Positions 45,784 through 60,245 of a stretch of DNA of 64,000 bases are shown here, in pieces. Each line of letters begins with the position of its first letter. Position 1 is the stretch's first letter. The translations under genes and the position numbers were made by a program. The notes below the pieces were generated by a model. It had not been told where the DNA came from and made no database searches. It saw nothing but the letters and a program-made list of their open reading frames with translations. This stretch comes from Sinorhizobium meliloti (GTDB lineage Bacteria > Pseudomonadota > Alphaproteobacteria > Rhizobiales > Rhizobiaceae). The stretch is taken from positions 625,976-689,975 of the forward strand of contig NZ_CP141212.1 of the NCBI RefSeq assembly GCF_035610345.1, read 5' to 3'.

Positions 45784-46878
45784 ATGTCCAAACTCATCGT
45801 CGCAACCTTGACCACCGCGGTGCTTGCGGGATCGACCATGCTGGCTTCGGCCCAGGAGCGGGTCGTCAACGTCTATAACTGGTCGGACTATATCGATGAC
45901 AGTATCCTCGAGGATTTCACCAAGGAGACCGGCATCAAGGTCGTCTATGACGTGTTCGACTCGAACGAGATTCTGGAAACGAAGCTGCTCGCCGGCGGTT
46001 CCGGTTACGACGTCGTCGTTCCGACGGCCTATTTCCTGCAGCGCCAGATCGCTGCCGGGGTGTTCCAGAAGCTAGACAAGTCGAAACTGCCGAACATTTC
46101 CAACATGTGGGACATGGTCATGGAGCGTACCGCGCAGTACGATCCCGGCAACGAATACGCCGTCGACTACATGTGGGGCACGACCGGCATCGGCTACAAT
46201 GTCGAGAAGATGAAGGAGATTCTCGGCACGGACGAGAAGCCGAACTGGGATGTCATTTTCGACCCGGAGATTGCGGCGAAGTTCAAGGACTGCGGCATCC
46301 ATCTCCTCGATTCGCCCACCGACATCATGCCCTCGGCGCTCGCCTATCTGGGGCTCAATCCCGACAGCCACGACCAGGCGGACCTCGAAAAGGCAGCCGA
46401 CCTGCTGATGAAGGTCCGGCCCAATATCCGCAAGTTCCATTCGTCCGAATATATCAACGCGCTCGCGAACGGCGACATCTGCCTCGCCGTCGGCTTCTCC
46501 GGCGACGTCTTCCAGGCGCGTGACCGGGCGGCCGAGGCGAAGGCCGGCGTGACCGTCGACTACTCGATCCCGGAGCAGGGGGCGCAGATGTGGTTCGACA
46601 TGCTGGCTATCCCCGCCGATGCGCCGCATGTCGCCGAGGCGCATGAGTTCATCAACTACATGATGAAGCCGGAAGTCATCGCCAAGGCCTCGAACTACGT
46701 GTTCTACGCCAACGGCAACAAGGCCTCGCAGGAGTTCCTCGACAAGGAAGTGCTCGAAGACACCGCCATCTATCCATCCGATGCCGTGATGCAGAAACTC
46801 TTCACCACGACGCCCTTCGAGGCCAAGGAGCAGAGGGTATTGACCCGGCTCTGGACCAAGATCGTCACTGGTCAGTAG
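45784..46878 (+). CDS. potF: putrescine ABC transporter, periplasmic binding protein
   Basis: A 364-residue polyamine-binding protein. The signal peptide MSKLIVATLTTAVLAGSTML-ASA precedes QERVVNVYNWSDYIDDSILE, the typical PotD/PotF opening, and TGIKVVYDVFDSNEILETKL follows. Length and IPEQGAQMWFDMLAIPADAP support PotF over spermidine-specific PotD. ATG 45784 is selected by the signal peptide and the GAGGGGAG site. A transcription attenuator hairpin separates it from potG. Confidence 0.92.
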   Translation: MSKLIVATLTTAVLAGSTMLASAQERVVNVYNWSDYIDDSILEDFTKETGIKVVYDVFDSNEILETKLLAGGSGYDVVVPTAYFLQRQIAAGVFQKLDKSKLPNISNMWDMVMERTAQYDPGNEYAVDYMWGTTGIGYNVEKMKEILGTDEKPNWDVIFDPEIAAKFKDCGIHLLDSPTDIMPSALAYLGLNPDSHDQADLEKAADLLMKVRPNIRKFHSSEYINALANGDICLAVGFSGDVFQARDRAAEAKAGVTVDYSIPEQGAQMWFDMLAIPADAPHVAEAHEFINYMMKPEVIAKASNYVFYANGNKASQEFLDKEVLEDTAIYPSDAVMQKLFTTTPFEAKEQRVLTRLWTKIVTGQ

Positions 46879-46885
46879 GAAAACG

Positions 46886-46914
46886 AATTGCCCGGACCTC
46901 AAATCCGGGCAATT
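46886..46914 (+). terminator. attenuator/terminator between potF and potG
   Basis: AATTGCCCGGA (46886-46896) and TCCGGGCAATT (46904-46914) form a perfect 11-bp stem with a 7-nt loop, followed by TTC. A T-tract overlaps the stem end (AATTTT). It fits the usual partial terminator that gives excess binding-protein mRNA over permease mRNA. Confidence 0.75.
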
Positions 46915-46990
46915 TTCTGCATGTTTCTGCGCTCAACTCTCGACGTGTCGGCGCCGGCCATTGCGTATGGGCTGCGCCATTCGAGGATAG

Positions 46991-48136
46991 ATGATGAAGT
47001 CTCTCGGAAGTATCCGGCGTTCTTTCGCGCCATGGGCGGACCCCGCCTCCAGGCCTTTCATTTCCGTCAAGAACGTCACCAAGAAGTTCGGTGACTTCAC
47101 CGCCGTGGACGATCTTTCGCTGAACATCTACACGCGCGAATTCTTCGCCCTGCTCGGCGCTTCGGGCTGCGGCAAATCCACCCTCCTGCGGATGCTGGCG
47201 GGTTTCGAGCAGCCGACATCGGGCGAAATCATCCTCGACGGCCAGAGCCTGGCGGGCATCCCGCCCTACCGCCGCCCCGTCAATATGATGTTCCAGTCCT
47301 ATGCGCTGTTTCCGCACATGACGGTCGAAAACAACGTCGCCTTCGGCCTGAAGCAGGACGGAATGCCGAAAGCGGACATCGCCGAACGCGTCGGGCAGAT
47401 GCTGAAGCTCGTCAAGCTCGAGAAGTTCGCCAGGCGCAAGCCGCATCAGCTTTCCGGCGGCCAGCGCCAGCGCGTCGCCCTTGCTCGGTCTCTGGCAAAG
47501 CGGCCGAAGGTGCTGCTGCTCGACGAGCCGCTCGGCGCGCTCGACAAGAAGCTGCGCGAGGAAACGCAATTCGAGCTCATGGACCTCCAGCAGGAACTCG
47601 GCCTCACCTTCGTCGTCGTCACCCACGATCAGGAAGAGGCGATGACCATGGCGGACCGCATCGCCGTCATGAGCCACGGCAAGGTCGTCCAGGTGGCGAC
47701 GCCGGCGGAGATCTACGAAGCGCCGAATTCGCGCTTCGTCGCCGATTTCATCGGCGACGTGAATATATTCGACGGCAAGGTCACCTCGGCCGAAGACGGC
47801 TATATACGTGTCGAGACGACGGGCGGTATACCGGTCCGGATGGCGTCGCCGGAAACACCGGGAAACGGCGCAAAGGCGGCCGTCGCCATCCGGCCCGAGA
47901 AGATCAGAATTGGCCGACAGCCGCCGGCGCATGCGCCGGTGAACGCCGCCGAGGGCGAGATATGGGACATCGGCTATCTCGGCGATATGACGGTTTTTCA
48001 CATCCGGCTGAAGGACGGCAAGGTCGTCAAGGCGTCATCGCTCAACGCGGCGCGGGCGGTCGAGGACCCGCTCGGCTACGACCAGCAGGTCTGGATCTCC
48101 TTCGGTGAAGATGCGGGCGTCGTTTTGAAGGATTGA
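46991..48136 (+). CDS. potG: putrescine ABC transporter ATPase
   Basis: A 381-residue ATPase: Walker A GASGCGKSTLLRMLAGFEQP, signature LSGGQRQRVALARSL, Walker B VLLLDEPLGALDKKL, switch VVTHDQEEAMTMADR, then a C-terminal TOBE domain from about residue 300. The polyamine/opine/iron ATPase class matches PotG. Starts are ATG 46991 or 46994. Its stop is 4 bp before potH. Confidence 0.93.
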   Translation: MMKSLGSIRRSFAPWADPASRPFISVKNVTKKFGDFTAVDDLSLNIYTREFFALLGASGCGKSTLLRMLAGFEQPTSGEIILDGQSLAGIPPYRRPVNMMFQSYALFPHMTVENNVAFGLKQDGMPKADIAERVGQMLKLVKLEKFARRKPHQLSGGQRQRVALARSLAKRPKVLLLDEPLGALDKKLREETQFELMDLQQELGLTFVVVTHDQEEAMTMADRIAVMSHGKVVQVATPAEIYEAPNSRFVADFIGDVNIFDGKVTSAEDGYIRVETTGGIPVRMASPETPGNGAKAAVAIRPEKIRIGRQPPAHAPVNAAEGEIWDIGYLGDMTVFHIRLKDGKVVKASSLNAARAVEDPLGYDQQVWISFGEDAGVVLKD

Positions 48137-48140
48137 AGCC

Positions 48141-49052
48141 ATGGCGAAACTCGCCTCAGCCATCGTCAGCCGCCTGGTCATAATCATTCCCTATGCCTGG
48201 CTCCTCTTCTTCTTCCTCATTCCTTTCTTCATCGTCTTCCGCATCTCGCTGTCGCAGACGGCCGTCGCGATGCCGCCCTATATGCCAGTCTTCGACCTGG
48301 CGGGCGGCCTTTCCGGCATCGTGGAGAAGCTCGGCGAATTCTCGCTCGACAATTACATATGGCTGACCGAGGACGTCCTCTATTTCAACGCCTATATATC
48401 GAGCGTCGTCATCGCCGCCATCTCGACCCTGCTGACGCTCCTGATCGGCTATCCGATCGCCTATGGCATGGCGAAGGCGCCGCGTTCGCTGCGACCCACG
48501 CTGCTGATGATGGTGATCCTGCCCTTCTGGACGAGCTTTCTGATCCGCGTCTATGCGTGGATCGCCATCCTGAAGCCGGAGGGCCTGCTCAACCAGTTTC
48601 TGTCGGCGGTCGGCCTGATCGATCAGCCGCTCATCATCCTCAACACCAATTGGGCGATCTATATCGGCATCGTCTATTCCTATCTGCCCTTCATGGTGCT
48701 GCCGATCTACTCGGCGCTTGAGAAGATGGACCATTCGCTGACCGAAGCCGCCCAGGACCTCGGCTGCACGCCTGCCGCCGCCTTCTGGCGCGTGACCTTT
48801 CCCCTGTCGCTCCCCGGCGTCGTGGCCGGCTGCCTGCTCGTTTTCATTCCGGCTGTCGGCGAATTCGTGATTCCCGACCTCCTCGGCGGCTCGGAAACGC
48901 TGATGATCGGCAAGACCTTGTGGAGCGAGTTCAATTCCAATCGCGACTGGCCGGTTTCGTCTGCCGTGGCGATCATCCTGCTCATGATCCTGGTGATACC
49001 CATCGTCTATTTCCAGAACATCCAGGCCAGAACCGACGGCGAGGGGAGGTGA
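48141..49052 (+). CDS. potH: putrescine ABC transporter permease
   Basis: A 303-residue inner-membrane permease with six helices and the EAA loop DHSLTEAAQDLGCTPAAAFW followed by RVTFPLSLPGVV. Position 2 in the PotH/PotI pair is indicated by the extended periplasmic segment after helix 1 (SQTAVAMPPYMPVFDLAGGL). It starts 4 bp after potG and is followed 3 bp later by potI. Confidence 0.93.
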   Translation: MAKLASAIVSRLVIIIPYAWLLFFFLIPFFIVFRISLSQTAVAMPPYMPVFDLAGGLSGIVEKLGEFSLDNYIWLTEDVLYFNAYISSVVIAAISTLLTLLIGYPIAYGMAKAPRSLRPTLLMMVILPFWTSFLIRVYAWIAILKPEGLLNQFLSAVGLIDQPLIILNTNWAIYIGIVYSYLPFMVLPIYSALEKMDHSLTEAAQDLGCTPAAAFWRVTFPLSLPGVVAGCLLVFIPAVGEFVIPDLLGGSETLMIGKTLWSEFNSNRDWPVSSAVAIILLMILVIPIVYFQNIQARTDGEGR

Positions 49053-49055
49053 GCT

Positions 49056-49877
49056 ATGGAGAAGTGGTCCCGTTTCAACATCGCCTCGGTCGTTCTAGGC
49101 TTCGGCTTTCTCTATCTGCCGATCGTGCTCCTGGTGATCTTCTCCTTCAACGAGTCGAAACTGGTCACCGTCTGGGCGGGCTTCTCGACCAAATGGTACA
49201 GTCGGCTCTGGCATAACCAGGGCCTTCTGGACGCGGCCTGGGTAACGATCCGGGTGGCGTTCCTTTCGGCGACCTGTGCGACCGTTCTCGGAACTCTGGC
49301 GGCACTCGCGCTGGTGCGCTACACCCGATTTCGCGGCCGCGTTCTCTTTTCCGGCATGGTCTATGCGCCTCTGGTGATGCCGGAGGTGATCACCGGCCTG
49401 TCGCTGCTGCTGCTCTTCGTGGCGATCGGGTTCGACCGCGGTTTCTGGACGATCACGCTCGCCCATATCACCTTCACCATGTGCTTCGTCGCGGTCGTGG
49501 TCCAGTCGCGTCTTCTGAGCTTCGACCAGTCGATCGAGGAGGCGGCGCTCGATCTCGGCGCGACCCCGGTCAGGACCTTCTTCGCGATCACGCTGCCGGT
49601 GATCGCGCCGGCGGTCTTTTCCGGCTGGATTCTCGCTTTCACGCTCTCCCTCGACGATCTCGTGATTGCAAGCTTCACGACCGGGCCGGGCGCCACGACG
49701 CTGCCGATGAAGATCTACAGCCAGGTCCGCCTGGGCGTGACGCCGGAAATCAATGCCATCTGCACGATCCTGATCGGCATCGTCGCTTTGGGTGTGATCG
49801 TCGCATCGATCGTCACGAAGCGTCGTGAAGTCCAGCGCGAAAAGGACGAGCGAGCAGCCTTCGCGGCGATTGGTTGA
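49056..49877 (+). CDS. potI: putrescine ABC transporter permease
   Basis: A 273-residue permease with six helices. The EAA motif is DQSIEEAALDLGATPVRTFF followed by AITLPVIAPAVFSGW. It forms the channel with PotH. The ATG follows GGGGAGG at 49043-49049. It is the last gene of the potFGHI operon; the 200 bp after it (49878-50077) contain no clear terminator or gene. Confidence 0.93.
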   Translation: MEKWSRFNIASVVLGFGFLYLPIVLLVIFSFNESKLVTVWAGFSTKWYSRLWHNQGLLDAAWVTIRVAFLSATCATVLGTLAALALVRYTRFRGRVLFSGMVYAPLVMPEVITGLSLLLLFVAIGFDRGFWTITLAHITFTMCFVAVVVQSRLLSFDQSIEEAALDLGATPVRTFFAITLPVIAPAVFSGWILAFTLSLDDLVIASFTTGPGATTLPMKIYSQVRLGVTPEINAICTILIGIVALGVIVASIVTKRREVQREKDERAAFAAIG

Positions 49878-50077
49878 GCGAGGGCGTGTTGGGGTTCATC
49901 TCGCGTTTGTGACGGCTGCTCGGAGGAGTGCCATCTCTTTTCCTCCTCATCTCTCACGAGCACAGGGGTGAGGAGATCAAACAAGCCGCGGCGAGAATCC
50001 CAATCTCAACAGGCTTCAAAGCATCCACGAAAATTGTGTAACGGTTTTCCGTCCGGAAGTGCGTTGTCTCAAAGATG

Positions 50078-51961
50078 TTACTGTGGACTGAGGAGAACCG
50101 ACAGCGGTGAGATTACTGCGTTCGGCCAGGACCCGCCGATGAAGAATTGCAGCGGCTCCTTGCCGGCCTCGGGGCCCGCGAGCGTTCCCGCCAGGGCGAG
50201 ACTGCCGCTTCGATAAGGGATGACGCCGGTCACCGAAATATTGCCGGCGGGGCCGACGAAAGCGGCCCGGTCCAGCCGCGCGGTGCCGCTGCCGAAGGTC
50301 GCCTCGATGTCTGCCGTCTGGAACTCGAGCGTGCCGTCGCTTGCCTGCGACAGGGAGAAGAATTCCCCCTTGCGCACGAGATCGGTGAAGGCGTGAACGT
50401 CGAAATCGGCGAGCCTGCCGTTGGTGAGCGAATAATCGAGACGGCCGAAGACATCGGCGATCCCCGTCTCCCAGAGGGGGCGGCCGGTGGCAAGATCGAT
50501 GCTGAGAACGCCCCGGCCGGTCGGAACGGGACCCTTGAGGCCGAAGCTGTCGAGGACGGCAGCGAAGTCGGCGTCTTTCAGGTTCATCTGCAGCTTGCCG
50601 CCTTGCCCCAGCCCTTTTTCCGAGAGCACGGCGCGGCCGCTCAGCCTGCCATTCGCATAGGTGCTGTCGCCGATGTCGAGCGAAACCCGGCTTCCATCGA
50701 TCATCACCCCGGCAGCGACATCGGTCAGGTGCAACGGACCGGCCAGGACTTCCTGGGACGACAGCCGGACATCCAGACGCCAGCCCCCGACAAGAGCCTG
50801 AGCCATCCGCCATCCGCGGTCGTCCTCCTGCGCCGGCTTCAGCGTTGTCAGGGGCAAGCCGTTGAGGTCGATCCGGTCGAAGGCGAGCGTGCCTTCCACG
50901 CGCGGCTCCTTGCCGGACGGCAATTGCACATCCAGAACGCCCGTCGCCGTGGCTTCGCCGACCGCCAGCTGCAGGTCCTCGAGCTTCAACGCCGTCTCAC
51001 CGGTGGTCACCCTCGTATCGATACTGAACCCGCCCGGAGGCAATCCCGCATCCGGAGCCCCGCGGTACCACGCGGCAAGCGCTGCCAGTGAAGGTGCGGA
51101 CATCTGCAGATGGCCGAAGGCGAAAGGCTGGGTCGAGAAATTGCCGGTACCCTCGAACGAAAAGGTCAACGGAGCCGAGGTGAGCGATGTCTTGAGTGCG
51201 GCGTTGCGCCTGGCAAAGAGGGCGAGCGGCTCCTCGCATACGAAGGCCCAGCCCACCGCTTCGCCGCCGATGAGCGCGGAGAATTGTGCGCTCAGCCGCC
51301 CTCCGAAGGAAGGCCATTTGAGGGTACCGGAAATCCCCGCGACGTCTATGCCCTCACCGGTTGGCGCCATGTGGTCGACAACGCGGAAGCGGCCATTCTC
51401 GATGGTGATGTCTCCGAAGGGAGCCTCGTCACGCGGCACGGTATTGCCCGGCGGCACCAGCCAGTCCGGTTTTTGCCAGTTGAACGCGCCGTCGGCCCCG
51501 CGCTCGAGCGTGAGGACCGGATCGACGAGCGTGATCTCGTCAAGAGCCTGTTCGCCACGAAGTGCGGAAAGCAGGCTGAACGAAGCGGTGATGCGGCCGA
51601 TCTCTGCAAGCGGGCGCGGTTCGGGTCCGGTGGAGACGATCGTCGTTGCGGGGAGCGTCACCACGGGTTCCGGCCAGAACCGGACTTCCGGCTCGCCGCT
51701 GATCTTGCTTTTCCCGCCCGACCAGTCGTCGAGCATCCGCTCCATCGCCGCGCGGGCCTCGGTCGTCGAAACCACGAGCGGCAGCGCAGCATTGTATGCG
51801 GCGGCGAGGGCGATGCCTATGGCGGCCGACCAAACGAGGTGGCGCCGGCGAAGCCGCGCCCACAGGCGCGAATCGCCCAATATCTGGAACATCTTCCTCG
51901 TCATTTCGGTCGGACTGCCATCGCCTCGGGTAAGCCGCTTGGATAGGACTTCGGCCTGCAT
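50078..51961 (-). CDS. AsmA-family membrane-anchored protein
   Basis: A 627-residue protein with an N-terminal anchor helix (about residues 43-66, HLVWSAAIGIALAAAYNAAL) and a large periplasmic, beta-rich domain rich in repeated DITIENGRFRVVD- and LPATTIVSTGPEP-like strands, typical of AsmA/YhdP-type proteins that bridge the envelope and are thought to move phospholipids. Starts are ambiguous: ATG 51961, 51904 or 51892, none with a strong ribosome site, so the N-terminal 19-23 residues are uncertain. It is divergent from the acetoacetyl-CoA synthetase gene (114 bp). Confidence 0.8.
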   Translation of the reverse strand: MQAEVLSKRLTRGDGSPTEMTRKMFQILGDSRLWARLRRRHLVWSAAIGIALAAAYNAALPLVVSTTEARAAMERMLDDWSGGKSKISGEPEVRFWPEPVVTLPATTIVSTGPEPRPLAEIGRITASFSLLSALRGEQALDEITLVDPVLTLERGADGAFNWQKPDWLVPPGNTVPRDEAPFGDITIENGRFRVVDHMAPTGEGIDVAGISGTLKWPSFGGRLSAQFSALIGGEAVGWAFVCEEPLALFARRNAALKTSLTSAPLTFSFEGTGNFSTQPFAFGHLQMSAPSLAALAAWYRGAPDAGLPPGGFSIDTRVTTGETALKLEDLQLAVGEATATGVLDVQLPSGKEPRVEGTLAFDRIDLNGLPLTTLKPAQEDDRGWRMAQALVGGWRLDVRLSSQEVLAGPLHLTDVAAGVMIDGSRVSLDIGDSTYANGRLSGRAVLSEKGLGQGGKLQMNLKDADFAAVLDSFGLKGPVPTGRGVLSIDLATGRPLWETGIADVFGRLDYSLTNGRLADFDVHAFTDLVRKGEFFSLSQASDGTLEFQTADIEATFGSGTARLDRAAFVGPAGNISVTGVIPYRSGSLALAGTLAGPEAGKEPLQFFIGGSWPNAVISPLSVLLSPQ

Positions 51962-52075
51962 AATGCAAATGCCAGTGACATGGAAATGTCGCCGTCGCGA
52001 TCATGCGGAGCCGCATCCGCACTGTTTGTTCCGCGCTGCAGCATGATATAGAAAGTCCGAAGAGTGGAGGAAAGC

Positions 52076-54028
<1,953 letters not shown>

Positions 54029-54034
54029 ATTCGT

Positions 54035-55735
54035 CTATGACCTGCGCTCGAGCGACCGGGACACCAGGATGACGGGGACCATCCCGGCCAGGACGATGAT
54101 CATCGCCGCAACGGAGGCGTCTTCCACCTTCGCCCGCGAGGCATCCTCGTAGACCAGCGTCGCGAGCGTATTGAAATTGAACGGACGCAGCATGATGGTC
54201 GCGGAAAGCTCTTTCATCGTCTCTATGAAGACGAGGAGCGCGGCCGTCAGCACTGCGGGCCGCATCATCGGCAGGAGGACCGCCCGCAGCGTCTGGCCGC
54301 TCGTGCGCCCGAGCGCGCGTGCGGCCATGTCCAGATGCGGCGACAGTTTCTGGAAGCCGGCCTCGAGCGTCCCTTCCGCCATGGTCAGGAACCGGACCGT
54401 GCAGGCATAGATGATGGCAAAGCCGGTGCCGCTCATGAGCAGGCCGGTGGAAATCCCGAAAAGCCCCCGCATCTCGGCGTCGATGGCGTTGTCCAGGGCC
54501 GCGAGCGGAAAGAGCACCCCGATTGCCAGGACCGTCCCGGGCACGCCATAGCCGAAGGAGGCGAGCCGCCCGGCGATATCGCTGATGCGCGAACGCCCGG
54601 TGCGCGCGGCATAGGCGAGCACGAAACCCAGGAGCACGGTCGCAAACGCCGTCAGGCCGGAGACGAGGATGCTGTGCAGCAGCGCACTCAGGAGGCGCGG
54701 CGCCAGGAACTGGTCGAGGCGTTTCAGGGCATAGTCGCCCAGAACGAGGAAGGGAACGGCAAAGCCCGACAGTGTCGGCAGAAGGCAGGCGGCCGTCGCT
54801 GCCCATTTCTTCCAGCCGGAAAGTTTCAGCCGCGCGGCGTCGTGAACTGCGGCCGTGGTCTTCTGGCTCGCAAAGCGCTGTCTGCGGCGCGCCGCCCTCT
54901 CGACCATCATCAGCGCGATGACGAAAACCAGCATGATGCAGGCGATCTGCGCCGCGCCGGCGAGGCTGCCGCGGTTGAGCCAGGTATCGAAGATGGAGAA
55001 GGTCAGGGTCTGCACGCCAAGAAATTCGACCGCCCCGATATCGTTCAGCGTTTCCATGGCAACGAGCGTGAGCCCGATCATGATCGCCGGCCGCGCCATC
55101 GGAAGCTGGACGCGAAAGAAGACCTTCAGCGGTCCGGCGCCGAGCGTCCGGGCCACGTCCGCGGCGGCGCGGCCCTGCATGAGGAACATGGAGCGGCAGG
55201 CGAGATAGATATAGGGATAGAGTACCGAGCTCAGTACGAGCACGGCGCCGCCAAGGGAGCGCACGTCGGGAAACCAGTAATCGCGGCTCGTCTGAAATCC
55301 GAAGAGGGCTCGGATCAGACCCTGCACAGGGCCGGTGAAGGTGAGCAGCTCCCCGAAGGCATAGGCCGAAAGATAGGCCGGTATGGCAAGCGGCAGCACC
55401 AGGGCCGCGGAAAGGAAGCGGCGTAACGGAAATTCATAGGTTGCCACCAGCCAGGCGGTGACGATGCCGATCACGGCGGTGGCGGTGCCGGTGAACAGGA
55501 CCAGGAGAAGCGTGCGACCGGTTGCGCGCGGGATCACGTTTTCGATGAGATGCGGCCAGTCTGCGGTGCCGCCGGAAATGGCGAGCCACGCAATGGCAAG
55601 AATCGGCATGAGCACGACGGCGGAGGCGAGTCCGGCCCAGCCGGTGAGCAGCGGATGGTGAAGGCCGGTGCCGGAGCTGGCGTAGCGCCGCTTGAGGCTT
55701 TTGGCGGTGAAGTGCAAACGATCCGTCCGAAGCAA
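54035..55735 (-). CDS. fused iron-type (FbpB-like) ABC permease, orphan
   Basis: A 566-residue protein with two permease halves and about twelve helices, as in Fe(III) importers of the FbpB/SfuB class. EAA-type loops occur twice: ADVARTLGAGPLKVFFRVQL in the first half and MAARALGRTSGQTLRAVLLP in the second. The only upstream start in frame is TTG 55735 with a weak ribosome site; a second TTG lies 6 codons on. Neither a binding protein nor an ATPase is next to it in this window, so its partners must be elsewhere. Substrate iron is inferred from the family. Confidence 0.85.
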   Translation of the reverse strand: MLRTDRLHFTAKSLKRRYASSGTGLHHPLLTGWAGLASAVVLMPILAIAWLAISGGTADWPHLIENVIPRATGRTLLLVLFTGTATAVIGIVTAWLVATYEFPLRRFLSAALVLPLAIPAYLSAYAFGELLTFTGPVQGLIRALFGFQTSRDYWFPDVRSLGGAVLVLSSVLYPYIYLACRSMFLMQGRAAADVARTLGAGPLKVFFRVQLPMARPAIMIGLTLVAMETLNDIGAVEFLGVQTLTFSIFDTWLNRGSLAGAAQIACIMLVFVIALMMVERAARRRQRFASQKTTAAVHDAARLKLSGWKKWAATAACLLPTLSGFAVPFLVLGDYALKRLDQFLAPRLLSALLHSILVSGLTAFATVLLGFVLAYAARTGRSRISDIAGRLASFGYGVPGTVLAIGVLFPLAALDNAIDAEMRGLFGISTGLLMSGTGFAIIYACTVRFLTMAEGTLEAGFQKLSPHLDMAARALGRTSGQTLRAVLLPMMRPAVLTAALLVFIETMKELSATIMLRPFNFNTLATLVYEDASRAKVEDASVAAMIIVLAGMVPVILVSRSLERRS

Positions 55736-55839
55736 TGCCGATCGAAATGAAGAGTGATGAAACGGCCCGCAGTTTCCTCAACCTTCGAGAACCGACAAAC
55801 TGGTTCCTTCAGGTCAACATTTCCTTACAGCATTCGGTT

Positions 55840-59235
<3,396 letters not shown>

Positions 59236-59467
59236 CGGCAGACCTACTGACGGATCGCTTGCGCGTTAACGCTCTATTAATACCCAGCCCATCGGCGAGG
59301 GTCCAGCAACGGTGCGGCCTCGGCCACGTCTTTCGGCGGGGAAGGTTAATGTGCACCGTTTATTGTGCGATGCACAAATTTATTGCAACGCACAACAAAA
59401 TCGGCTATAGAACCGTCATCAATCAAAACGGCGCCTCTGAAGAGGGCCACACCAAGGAGCGCATGAA
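59236..59467. promoter_or_regulatory. phaP promoter with PhaR-like operators
   Basis: In the 232-bp gap between the kinase (minus) and phaP (plus), TTGCAA (59383-59388), a 17-bp spacer and TATAGA (59406-59411) form a good promoter. TTGTGCGATGCACAA (59363-59377) is a perfect TTGTGC-N3-GCACAA palindrome and TGCAACGCA (59384-59392) is a second TGC-N3-GCA site on the -35 box. TGC-N3-GCA is the known PhaR (PHB-responsive repressor) target, so phaP is probably repressed by PhaR when PHB is absent. Ribosome site AAGGAG at 59454-59459. Confidence 0.7.
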
Positions 59468-59914
59468 ATGGCTACCAGGAAGACCGAAGACGCATTTTCC
59501 CTCTCTTTCGACCCGACCAAGTTTGCCGACAGCTTCCGCGAGTTCGCCGAAAAGGGCGCCGCGCAGTCGAAGGAAGCCTACGCCAAGATGAAGACCGCGA
59601 CCGAAGAAGCAGCGAAGACTGTCGAAGCGACGGTCGAGAGCGCTCAATCGGGCACCGTCGAACTCGGCCTCAAGGCCATCGACGCGCTGCGCACCAATGC
59701 CGAAAGCTCGCTCTCGCACATGGAAGCTCTGCTCGGCGTAAGGTCGCTCTCCGAACTCGTCGAACTGCAGACCGCCTTCATCCGCAAGCAGGCAGAGCTT
59801 GCCGTCGAGCAGGCGAAGACGATGCAGGAAGCAACGCGCAAGGTCGCCGAGAACGTTGCCAAGCCCGGCAAGGATGCCGCGGAAAAGGCGATGTCCAGCC
59901 TCAAGAAGGGCTGA
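59468..59914 (+). CDS. phaP: phasin (PHB granule surface protein)
   Basis: A 148-residue phasin-family protein: MATRKTEDAFSLSFDPTKFA, then helical ATEEAAKTVEATVESAQSGT and HMEALLGVRSLSELVELQTA followed by FIRKQAELAVEQAKTMQEAT, the phasin_2 core, ending in a Lys-rich tail. It coats PHB granules. Together with acetoacetyl-CoA synthetase this links the region to PHB turnover. Its PhaR-like operators fit a granule-responsive gene. Confidence 0.9.
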   Translation: MATRKTEDAFSLSFDPTKFADSFREFAEKGAAQSKEAYAKMKTATEEAAKTVEATVESAQSGTVELGLKAIDALRTNAESSLSHMEALLGVRSLSELVELQTAFIRKQAELAVEQAKTMQEATRKVAENVAKPGKDAAEKAMSSLKKG

Positions 59915-60075
59915 TCGGCCGCGCCGTTTCAATCGGATTCGAAGCAAAGACCGGGTGGCTTGCCATCCGGTCTTTTTGCTGGATAATCTGAACTTAAGGC
60001 TTGCAAATCGGTGTGAGTGACCGTATGTGAGCCGCCAAGCGACGACCCGAATAACATTGGAGTCGCCTGTCGAGT

Positions 60076-60152
60076 GCGGTTGTAGCTCAGTTGGTTAGAG
60101 CGCAGGTTTGTGGCACCTGAGGTCGGTGGTTCGAGACCACCCAACCGTACCA
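60076..60152 (+). tRNA. tRNA-His (anticodon GTG)
   Basis: A complete cloverleaf of 77 nt including encoded CCA. Acceptor GCGGTTG pairs with CAACCGT (one G-U at position 1-72); D-loop TAGCTCAGTTGGTTAGAGC; anticodon stem CAGGT/ACCTG around TTGTGGC (GTG anticodon); T-arm GGTGGTTCGAGACCACC. The discriminator is A73 and the base before position 1 is T, so G-1 is not encoded. This is the known alphaproteobacterial form. No extra att-like copy of its 3' end was found in the window. Confidence 0.95.
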
Positions 60153-60245
60153 TTTCTTTCAAGACATACCCTTCCAGCCGGTCCACGATCCGCAAGGCTC
60201 GTGTTTGTGGTCGAATGCCCGGACGGCGAAAGAGCCGATAGGTTA

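Noticed and set aside
52064..52075. GTG 52064 as start of the acetoacetyl-CoA synthetase
   Set aside because: The GGAGG ribosome site lies downstream of it and fits the ATG at 52076.
60076..60152. tRNA-His 3' end as an integrase attachment site
   Set aside because: No second copy of the 3' tRNA sequence and no integrase gene in the window.
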